Assembly (NCBI GenBank): GCA_946543025.1
Contig: CAMNLN010000059.1
Span: 1-14,202 of the forward strand
DNA length: 14,202 nucleotides
Source of the DNA: an uncultured Verrucomicrobiota bacterium
GTDB lineage: Bacteria; Verrucomicrobiota; Kiritimatiellia; RFP12; UBA1067
Direction: 5' to 3'
In this document: piece by piece, positions 8,551 through 14,202 of the stretch
Layout of the letters: each line of letters opens with the position of its first letter
Numbering within the stretch: the first letter of the stretch is position 1
The notes under the pieces: model-generated
Database searches by the model: none
Seen by the model: the letters and a program-made list of their open reading frames with translations, nothing else
What the model was told of the DNA's origin: nothing
Made by a program: the position numbers and the translations under genes

Positions 8551-11183
8551 TTGCGGTTCCCCTTTCCTGATTTGCCCTTTGCCTTCTTCCACACGGGAAG
8601 CATTTCGGTGAATTCCTTCACGTCCGGCCCGAGTTTGCACCCCGAGAAGACGAATTCGGCCTCCTGCTTCGCGGATTTCTTGCCGGTGACGTTGTTGGGA
8701 GGCACGCCGACGATCACGCCGAATCCCGACTTGAACGCGCATTTCCTTAATTCGACCATAGTCTTCCCGCCGCCCGGAAGTTCGCCGCGGAAGTCGTGGA
8801 AATAGAGAAGCGAGCCGCATGCGCCGCCGCCGTTTCCCCTACATCCTTCGAACAAGATGTCCCCGGCGGAATAAGACGGGATCGAGAAGAACGCCTCGCC
8901 CCCCACGTCAAAGACGCAGTTTCTGAAGACGGCGTCGACTCTTCCGGCCCAGTAGCCGATGCCGATTCCCGACATCCCCTTGAACGTGCAGCCATCGAAC
9001 TCGAGCCGTGTCACGCCCTGCTTCTTGTCCGGCGAACCGTAGATTTTGAAGTCGTTGAACGTGCAGTCGCGGAAAACCGACGCGCCCGGCTGGAGGCCCG
9101 ATATCTTGAACTTCGCAAACGAGCATTTGACAAAGCGGTTCGTTCCTGACAAGATGGAGATGCCGCCGCCCGTCGCCGTAACGCCCAGCCAGTCGGCCGC
9201 CGACAGACGCGTCGTCTCGACGTCTTCAAGCGAACATCCGGCCATCATCGGGACTCTGATCTTACGGCCTTTGAACCGGCAGTTGTACAATCGCGCCGAC
9301 GGGCCGAGATTCATCTTGAAGTCCGCATCGCCCGATGTGAAATCCAGCCCCGAAAGCGCATAGTCCCATCCGAACCAGAACCTGCGCGGGCTCTCGATCG
9401 TCAGGCTCTCGCCGTACTTGTTGTCCGCGAATCTGCCGTAGCCCGAATAGCCCCGGCTCTGGCAGTGGAACGTCGCGCGGCGGATCGTGTTGCCCCTGAC
9501 GCACGGCGAGTAGGTGCGCGGCCAGAGGAAGATGTCGCAGTCGTTGCCCTCAAAGACGAAATTGTGCCCGGCGCACGCGAGAAGCGAGTTGTTCACCGGA
9601 TTGTCGACGCACCTGTTGCCCCTGAACGTCACGTCCTGCATCATGTCCCATCCGTCCTCGGCGTCGAACGCGCATTTCGCCAGCGCCCGGCCGCAGCGCG
9701 TGAACGTATTGCTCTCGAACAGCATGTTTTTCATGGCGCTCGCGGCGTAGCCGACGCACCGGCAGTTGTCGAACACGCAGTTTCGTATGGCGCAGTTCCG
9801 CGGCACGCACCAGTTTGCGAGATGGCAGCCGCCCTTGTACGCCTCCTCGACCCTGTCGACGGCGAGCGAGAAGCGGATGAACTCCGCATTTTGGGGGACG
9901 GGCACGGTGCGGTACTGAAACAGTGTCTCGGACGAGAGGAACTTCTTCGCGCCGTCGTACCAGCAGCAGGTCATCGTCCACGAAGCCCCGGAGATTCCCT
10001 GATAGCCGAGCAGACGCGTCACCTCGAGGAATTCGATGCCCTTGACGCGGTAGAAGTCGCAGGTATACCGCCCCTTCTCCGATGCATCGACATTGCCCGT
10101 CTTCGCGTCCAGTCCGCCCGCCGTCCAGCCCGAATTGGGAATGGGCTTCGGCCAGAACACGCTGTTGAACTTGCCGTTGCGACCCTTGCCGAGCCCGTTG
10201 CCCCCGCCGTAGCCGGTTATGTTCCTGATGGTCACATTCTCCACGGAGCAGTATTCGACGTCGCCTGACATCGAGAAGCCCATCGGCCACTCGGAGTTTT
10301 TCTCCGATCCCTCGTAGTCGTGTTCGTCGATGTCGCCTTCGAGCGTTCCGTTCACAAGGTGGGCGTCGCGCACGCCATTCGCGATCGACACCATCACGGA
10401 GCTGTGTCCGGCAAAGCCGTTCTCCTTGAGCGTCGCGCCGTTCAGGTCGAGCGTCATGCCGTCGGGTATCGATATCTTGCGGAATGCGCTGATGCGATAC
10501 GCGCCGGGCAGGAGAACGACCTTGCGGAAGCCCTCTGCGGCCTTGTCGTCAAGGAGCTTCTGCAGCCCCTCCGCCGTGGCGACCGCCCCTGGCTCCGGCT
10601 TGATGACGCGCTCCAGGCCGTCGTCGTTGCGTATCGAATACCGCGCAAGGTCGGTCGTCTGCATCCTGTACGTCTGCCGCGACGGAATCTCCAGATCGTC
10701 CGGCGCGACGACGCGGAACTTGTGCCAGACGCGATGCGACTCGCGGCCCTTTTTGTCCGACGCCCAGATCGAAAACGAGTATTCGCCTTTCGGAAACGGC
10801 TTGAACTCGAAGCACCCGTCGCCGGAGGGAAGGTCCCTGAGCGTCCTGCCGCGCGTCTTCCCGTCGGGGCTCGCGACGGCGATATGCACGTCGAAGCGGA
10901 AAGTGTCGTCGCCGAAGCGCACCTTGGAGTTGTCCCAGTCCGTAACGAAAAACGAAATGGCGACCTTCTCCTTCGTCGTGACCGTCGGCTTGACGTGGTA
11001 CGTCGCGATGTACGGGAACTTGAGGTGGTCCGGCGCGACGTACCACGAGACGGGGAGCGACGCGAGCTCCCTGCGGACGTTCGTCGGATCGGTGAACTCG
11101 CCCGGCACGACGGGCGCGGCGAAGGCGTTGAAGGCGGCCGGACACGCCGCGAGAAATGCGCAGATGCAATGCTTGGCTTTCAT
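8547..11183 (-). CDS. Secreted right-handed beta-helix protein (pectate-lyase-like fold) with N-terminal Ig-like domain
   Basis: The 878-aa product has a signal peptide (MKAKHCICAFLAACPAAFNAFA, likely cut near residue 22). Residues about 60-160 form an Ig-like beta-sandwich (KVAISFFVTDWDNSKVRFGD through FRVVAPDD). From about 200 the segment AEGLQKLLDDKAAEGFRKVV followed by LPGAYRI is the usual entry of pectate-lyase-3-like right-handed beta-helices, and repeated coils such as VENVTIRNI, IRNCVFDNC, FVFEGNDCD and VFRNCVFDV run to the end. An acidic cluster DAEDGWD at 507-513 is a candidate active or metal site. The fold is shared by lyases, GH28-like hydrolases, epimerases and binding proteins, so activity is undetermined. 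It is the first gene of the leftward operon; the only bases before its ATG that could act as a ribosome site are a weak AGAAG, and the predicted transcript starts on the ATG itself. Its stop overlaps the next start as ATGA. Confidence 0.88.
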   Translation of the reverse strand: MKAKHCICAFLAACPAAFNAFAAPVVPGEFTDPTNVRRELASLPVSWYVAPDHLKFPYIATYHVKPTVTTKEKVAISFFVTDWDNSKVRFGDDTFRFDVHIAVASPDGKTRGRTLRDLPSGDGCFEFKPFPKGEYSFSIWASDKKGRESHRVWHKFRVVAPDDLEIPSRQTYRMQTTDLARYSIRNDDGLERVIKPEPGAVATAEGLQKLLDDKAAEGFRKVVLLPGAYRISAFRKISIPDGMTLDLNGATLKENGFAGHSSVMVSIANGVRDAHLVNGTLEGDIDEHDYEGSEKNSEWPMGFSMSGDVEYCSVENVTIRNITGYGGGNGLGKGRNGKFNSVFWPKPIPNSGWTAGGLDAKTGNVDASEKGRYTCDFYRVKGIEFLEVTRLLGYQGISGASWTMTCCWYDGAKKFLSSETLFQYRTVPVPQNAEFIRFSLAVDRVEEAYKGGCHLANWCVPRNCAIRNCVFDNCRCVGYAASAMKNMLFESNTFTRCGRALAKCAFDAEDGWDMMQDVTFRGNRCVDNPVNNSLLACAGHNFVFEGNDCDIFLWPRTYSPCVRGNTIRRATFHCQSRGYSGYGRFADNKYGESLTIESPRRFWFGWDYALSGLDFTSGDADFKMNLGPSARLYNCRFKGRKIRVPMMAGCSLEDVETTRLSAADWLGVTATGGGISILSGTNRFVKCSFAKFKISGLQPGASVFRDCTFNDFKIYGSPDKKQGVTRLEFDGCTFKGMSGIGIGYWAGRVDAVFRNCVFDVGGEAFFSIPSYSAGDILFEGCRGNGGGACGSLLYFHDFRGELPGGGKTMVELRKCAFKSGFGVIVGVPPNNVTGKKSAKQEAEFVFSGCKLGPDVKEFTEMLPVWKKAKGKSGKGNRK

Positions 11184-11189
11184 GCTTCT

Positions 11190-11219
11190 ATTTTACCGCA
11201 ATTCCGCCCCATGCGGCAA
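11190..11219 (-). promoter_or_regulatory. Leftward promoter of the beta-helix/glycosidase operon, probably leaderless
   Basis: On the minus strand TTGCCG (11219-11214) and TAAAAT (11195-11190) are separated by 18 bp. Six bases separate the -10 box from the ATG at 11183, so a start seven bases downstream of -10 falls on the A of the ATG. The operator at 11221-11234 lies one base upstream of the -35 box, the same spacing as at the 4342 operon. Confidence 0.55.
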
Positions 11220-11220
11220 G

Positions 11221-11234
11221 TGGACGAAAGTGCA
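11221..11234. promoter_or_regulatory. Shared palindromic operator between divergent operons
   Basis: TGGACGAAAGTGCA is an imperfect inverted repeat (five-base arms, four matching, around GAAA) and matches the perfect copy TGTACGAAAGTACA at 4406-4419 in 12 of 14 positions. It lies one base from the -35 box of both the leftward and the rightward promoter. The best candidate ligand is the NarL-type regulator encoded at 13403-14041, by genetic linkage only; another local or global regulator is possible. Confidence 0.55.
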
Positions 11235-11235
11235 G

Positions 11236-11264
11236 TGCGGCCGCTGTCGTTTTTTTGATAGAAT
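11236..11264 (+). promoter_or_regulatory. Rightward promoter of the kinase/regulator operon, probably leaderless
   Basis: TGCGGC (11236-11241, a poor -35) and TAGAAT (11259-11264, -10) are 17 bp apart; a T-run (11250-11256) precedes the -10 box. Six bases follow -10 before the GTG at 11271, so the predicted transcript begins on the start codon. No Shine-Dalgarno is placed for that GTG, and TAG at 11259-11261 blocks any upstream in-frame start. The weak -35 with an operator beside it suits activator dependence. Confidence 0.5.
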
Positions 11265-11270
11265 ATAGGC

Positions 11271-13406
11271 GTGACGAACCGCGCGACAATCCTTTATCTC
11301 GCCATCCTCGCCGCCATCTCCGCCGCAGGGGAAGGCGTCCTGCGCACGGCCAGAGACCTGAACGCCTTCCTCGACGGCAACGACGCGGGACGGCGCGAGT
11401 TCGAGCTTGAAGGGCAAATCTCCTACGGGACCGGACATGCTGTGGTCATAGAAGACGCCTCGGACCGTGTCTACTGCACCGACTTCCTCGGCGAGCCACC
11501 GCCGCGCGGCAGCCGCGTCAAAGCCATCGGCGCCGCCATGCGGCCCGCGCAGGACGACTCGGTCCCCTTCCTTCTGCGCAACGAACCGAGCGTCTACTGC
11601 AGGCGAATCGAAGTCCTCGCCGCCGGGGAAGAGCCAGAGCCAGTCTCGACAAGGCTCGTCGACATCGACCCCGATCGGCATCATCTGAGCTTTCTCCGCG
11701 TGCGCGGCCTCGTGATGGACGCGGTCGAGGACGACATCGACCCCGACTATGCCATACTTCTTCTGCGGGACGGCGACTCGACCCTTCCTGTCGCGGTGCA
11801 GCGCGAAGGCCGCGCCGACGTCAAGACGCTTGTCGACGCGGAGATCGAGGTGTCGGGCCTTTTCTGGAACAACCTCAGCAGCAAGCGCAAATTCACCGGC
11901 CCCATGCTGACCGTCGCGACGACGGACAAGCTGACTGTCCTCGCCGCGCCGCCAGACGACCTCTTCGCCGCGCCGCCGCTCGAAACCCTTCGCTACGTGA
12001 GCCCGACCGAAGTCGCGCGGCTCGGTCGCCGGACCGTCAGAGGGCGCGTGCTGGCCGTCTACGGGCGAAACAAGCTGATGGTCGCGACGGACGACGGCCG
12101 CACCGTTTCGGTGGAGCTCGCCGGCGACGCCGCACCGCCCGCGTGCGACTCGTACGTGACGATCTCGGGGCGGCCGCGCACAAACCTATGGCAGATCAAG
12201 CTCGCGACGTCCGTCTGGCGCGCCGAAACTCCGCCGCAGGGCAAGGCCGCGCCCAGCCTCGACGACAGGAGAGTGCAGAAAACCGCGATGATCGAGGACA
12301 TCATGAAGCGGCGCGATGACGGGCGCATGTTCTACAATCTGGAGTACAACGGATTCCCGGTCTCGGCGACGGGCGAGGTGATCAGCCTGCCGCCGCCGGG
12401 CGACGCGGACGGACTGATGCTCGTAGACTGCGGCGATTTCGTCGCGACAGTCGACGCAGGCGCACATCCAGGAGCCTACGACGGCGTTGAGCTCGGCTGC
12501 CGGGTCAGGGTCTCCGGCATCTGCATCATGGACGGCCCGTCATGGTCCGCCGAAAACATATTCCCCCGAATCGAGAACTGCCGGATTGTCGTGCGCGGCA
12601 AGGCCGATGTCGCCGTCGTGCGCCGGCCGCCGTGGTGGACGACGGGCCGCCTTGCGTGCGCCGTGGCGTTTCTCCTGGCCGTAGTCGCGGGCGTGCTCGT
12701 GTGGAACAGGGCCCTGACGCGCCTTGCCGTGCGGCGCGGACGCGAGCTGATCCGCGAACAGATCGGCCGCGAACGGGCGACTTTGCGCATTGGCGAGCGC
12801 ACGCGCCTCGCGGTCGAGCTGCACGACTCCCTCTCCCAGTGCCTCGGCGGCCTCGCCTGCCAGCTTTCGGCCGCGAAGACGCTCGCCTCGCTCGACCCCG
12901 CGAAGGCGGAACGCTGCCTCGGCGCGGCGGAACGGATGCTCCAGTCGAGCCGCACGGAACTGCAGCGCTGCATTTTCGACCTGCGGGGCGACACGCTCGG
13001 CGAGGCCGACTTCTCAAAGGCGCTCCGCAAGGCGGTCTCGCCGATCGCGGGCGACGCCCATGTCGAAATCGACCTTGACGTCAACCGCGCCCATCTGAGC
13101 GACTCGGTCGCGCATGCCGCGATCTGCGTCGTCCGCGAGCTCGTCTCCAACGCCATTAGGCACGGCGGCGCGACGACGGTCTGGATTTCCGGCGAGAACC
13201 GCGAACGCGCGATTTCGCTCGTCGTGCGGGACAACGGGCGCGGTTTCGACACGCGTCGCCGCCCAGGGCCGCTGGACGGGCACTTCGGGATCGAGGGAAT
13301 ACGCGAGCGCGTTCGGCGGCTCGACGGGGCTTTTGAAATCGAATCCGCGCCGGACAGGGGGACTGTAGCGCGAGTCAGGCTGTCGCTCGACGGCGAAAAG
13401 AGATGA
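11271..13406 (+). CDS. Sensor histidine kinase, NarL/HPK7 type, with large periplasmic OB-fold-like sensor region
   Basis: The 711-aa membrane kinase should autophosphorylate and pass phosphate to the regulator encoded next to it. A signal sequence (residues about 5-20, ILYLAILAAISAA) precedes about 440 periplasmic residues in which four similar units can be seen, near 43-116, 139-225, 254-320 and 360-450. Each has an 'hxGxV' strand, a hydrophobic-D-D/G turn and a closing 'V.VSG/V.ISG' strand, which resembles OB folds. One membrane helix lies at about 462-482. The cytoplasmic part is complete: H-box ELHDSLSQ with H518 (HisKA_3), N-box N627 in RELVSNAIRH, and D654 in RDNGRGF of the HATPase domain. 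The GTG start at 11271 is forced by an in-frame stop just upstream and places the signal sequence correctly. The stop overlaps the regulator start as ATGA. It lies divergent to the secreted-protein operon. Kinase class is certain; the ligand is unknown, perhaps an oligosaccharide. Confidence 0.93.
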   Translation: MTNRATILYLAILAAISAAGEGVLRTARDLNAFLDGNDAGRREFELEGQISYGTGHAVVIEDASDRVYCTDFLGEPPPRGSRVKAIGAAMRPAQDDSVPFLLRNEPSVYCRRIEVLAAGEEPEPVSTRLVDIDPDRHHLSFLRVRGLVMDAVEDDIDPDYAILLLRDGDSTLPVAVQREGRADVKTLVDAEIEVSGLFWNNLSSKRKFTGPMLTVATTDKLTVLAAPPDDLFAAPPLETLRYVSPTEVARLGRRTVRGRVLAVYGRNKLMVATDDGRTVSVELAGDAAPPACDSYVTISGRPRTNLWQIKLATSVWRAETPPQGKAAPSLDDRRVQKTAMIEDIMKRRDDGRMFYNLEYNGFPVSATGEVISLPPPGDADGLMLVDCGDFVATVDAGAHPGAYDGVELGCRVRVSGICIMDGPSWSAENIFPRIENCRIVVRGKADVAVVRRPPWWTTGRLACAVAFLLAVVAGVLVWNRALTRLAVRRGRELIREQIGRERATLRIGERTRLAVELHDSLSQCLGGLACQLSAAKTLASLDPAKAERCLGAAERMLQSSRTELQRCIFDLRGDTLGEADFSKALRKAVSPIAGDAHVEIDLDVNRAHLSDSVAHAAICVVRELVSNAIRHGGATTVWISGENRERAISLVVRDNGRGFDTRRRPGPLDGHFGIEGIRERVRRLDGAFEIESAPDRGTVARVRLSLDGEKR

Positions 13407-14041
13407 CCGATATGTCAGCGAAGAGGAAAATAGGCATACTGCTTGCAGACGACCACGCGCTGATGCGCATGGGTCTCAGGACGCTAATCGAAGTCCAGCG
13501 CGACATGGAAGTCGTCGGCGAGGCGGAAGACGGCGAAGAGGCGGTCAGGGCGGCCGCCGCGCTAAAGCCCGACATTGTCGTCATGGATTTGAGCATGCCG
13601 GGCATGGACGGGGCGGAGGCGACGCGGCGCATCCTGAACGATAGGCCGGACTCGCGAATCATCATCTTGACGGCATTCGCCGATTCCGCCGACGTCGGGC
13701 GCGCTATCGCCTGCGGTGCGCGCGGCGCCCAGATGAAGGGAGGCCCGACCGACGCACTGCTCGACGCGGTGCGCACGGTCGCCGGCGGCGGAACGGCCGT
13801 CGCGCCGGAGATCCGCCGCATGCTGGCCGAGGATCTGGAACCGGTGGAGCTCTCCGACCGGCAGCGCGAGATCCTCGTCTCCGTCGCGCGCGGACTCACG
13901 ACATCCGACATCTCGGTCCAGCTCGGCATCTCGCAGAGCGGCATCAAGCAGCACATCGCCCACATCTGCGAGAAGCTTGGCGCGGCCAACAGGTCGGAGG
14001 CCGCCGCCATCGCCATCCGCCGCCAGATGATAAAGATGTGA
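13403..14041 (+). CDS. Response regulator, NarL/LuxR (REC-HTH) family
   Basis: The 212-aa protein is a standard-length, intact NarL-type regulator. The receiver domain (about 9-125) has the acidic pair D16/D17, phosphoacceptor D62 (VVMDLSMPG), T90 and K112. The DNA-binding domain (about 148-208) contains LSDRQREILVSVARGLTTSD and the recognition-helix region ISQSGIKQHIAHICEKL of the GerE/LuxR type. It should bind DNA as a dimer when phosphorylated by the kinase encoded upstream, with which it shares an ATGA overlap. A second ATG three codons in (13412) is possible. The TGTACGAAAGTACA-like sites at 4406-4419 and 11221-11234 are proposed targets; dyad sites suit the family, but the link is inference. 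No promoter of its own is visible. Confidence 0.94.
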   Translation: MTDMSAKRKIGILLADDHALMRMGLRTLIEVQRDMEVVGEAEDGEEAVRAAAALKPDIVVMDLSMPGMDGAEATRRILNDRPDSRIIILTAFADSADVGRAIACGARGAQMKGGPTDALLDAVRTVAGGGTAVAPEIRRMLAEDLEPVELSDRQREILVSVARGLTTSDISVQLGISQSGIKQHIAHICEKLGAANRSEAAAIAIRRQMIKM

Positions 14042-14052
14042 CCATACACGGC

Positions 14053-14093
14053 CAAAAGGGTCGGATTGGATCATTCGATACATGATCCTTTTG
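14053..14093 (+). terminator. Hairpin terminator after the kinase/regulator operon
   Basis: GGATCAT (14068-14074) and ATGATCC (14082-14088) form a perfect 7-bp stem around a 7-nt loop, followed directly by TTTTGATTT. An outer pair CAAAAGG (14053-14059) and CCTTTTG (14087-14093) is also perfectly complementary and shares two bases with the inner stem, so two foldings compete. It sits 26 bp after the regulator stop, between convergent genes. The T-run favours rightward termination. The stem is AT-rich and short, so strength is uncertain. Confidence 0.6.
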
Positions 14094-14116
14094 ATTTGAT
14101 ACATATGCCGGGAAAC

Positions 14117-14202
14117 TCAGATTTCGGCGGGGGTATGGGCGATGCGGCTCGCGAGGGCGAGCTCCTCGGGTTTGCCGTAGCCCCACGTGACGCCAACCGA
14201 TT
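14117..14202 (-). CDS. HAD-superfamily hydrolase, phosphoglycolate-phosphatase-like (C-terminus only)
   Basis: Only the last 27 codons are in the window; the gene enters from the right edge and ends at TGA 14119-14117. They read SVGVTWGYGKPEEL followed by ALASRIAHTPAEI. The 'hGVxWGYG.xEEL......h..tP.Eh' pattern is the usual ending of subfamily IA HAD phosphatases such as phosphoglycolate phosphatase or PpaX-like proteins, where the W-G-Y/F segment closes the Rossmann core. The catalytic DxD and lysine are outside the window, so activity and specificity cannot be judged. It converges on the kinase/regulator operon and is probably unrelated to it. Confidence 0.72.
   Translation of the reverse strand, partial: SVGVTWGYGKPEELALASRIAHTPAEI

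Noticed and set aside
8551..8820. N-terminal extension of the glycosidase-like frame up to 8820
   Set aside because: It overlaps the end of the 878-aa beta-helix gene, has a low-complexity Arg-rich composition, and a proper Shine-Dalgarno and signal peptide mark the start at 8550.
10320..11268. Two overlapping 312-codon plus-strand frames
   Set aside because: Both are antisense to the 878-aa beta-helix gene and run through the divergent promoter; no domain is visible.
12476..13252. 258-codon minus-strand frame inside the kinase gene
   Set aside because: It is Ser/Arg-rich and antisense to the conserved HisKA_3/HATPase region, so a shadow.
1..14202. CRISPR arrays, insertion sequences, tRNA or rRNA genes
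   Set aside because: No regularly spaced direct repeats, no transposase-like frame with terminal inverted repeats, and no cloverleaf or rRNA-like stretch was seen on either strand.

Overview
The window looks like a chromosomal piece of a high-GC, Gram-negative bacterium of the PVC group, most likely Kiritimatiellota or a neighbouring Lentisphaerota/Verrucomicrobiota lineage. This is inferred from the protein types: secreted right-handed beta-helix proteins with 'LDxxGNxR...IGxxE' module ends, secreted FAD_oxidored-type flavoproteins, very large laminin-G-like plus glycosidase-like proteins, and a periplasmic-sensor kinase paired with a NarL-type regulator. No rRNA, tRNA, CRISPR array, transposase or integrase was seen.

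Layout. The left 11.2 kb is transcribed leftward (minus strand) as two tightly packed gene pairs. Pair A starts at 11183: an 878-aa beta-helix protein, then, with an ATGA overlap, a 1368-aa protein with concanavalin/laminin-G-like modules, a putative TIM-barrel glycosidase core and a C-terminal jelly-roll-like domain. After a 101-bp gap holding a promoter, pair B starts at 4342: a 799-aa double beta-helix protein with a central PKD domain, then, with a TGATG overlap, a 620-aa exported FAD-dependent oxidoreductase. A further leftward gene may begin at the left edge. All four complete proteins have Sec-type signal peptides.

Divergently, on the plus strand, lie a 711-aa histidine kinase (GTG start at 11271; large periplasmic part with what look like four OB-fold-like repeats; one inner-membrane helix; HisKA_3/HATPase core) and its NarL/LuxR-type response regulator (13403-14041), again ATGA-coupled. 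A hairpin terminator follows. The last 27 codons of a convergent HAD-family phosphatase close the window.

Main observation. Both leftward operons and the divergent kinase operon carry the same short operator, TGTACGAAAGTACA at 4406-4419 and the related TGGACGAAAGTGCA at 11221-11234. In every direction it sits one base upstream of a plausible -35 box, followed by a 17-18 bp spacer and a TAGAAT/TAAAAT -10 box. This is the position expected of a class II activator. The single copy in the 11184-11270 gap is placed correctly for both divergent promoters, and both predicted start sites fall on the first base of the start codon, so both mRNAs may be leaderless. The simplest model is a self-contained, polysaccharide-utilisation-like locus: the kinase/regulator pair senses a periplasmic ligand and activates itself and the secreted degradation proteins through this operator. 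Substrate, ligand and the regulator-operator link are inferences.
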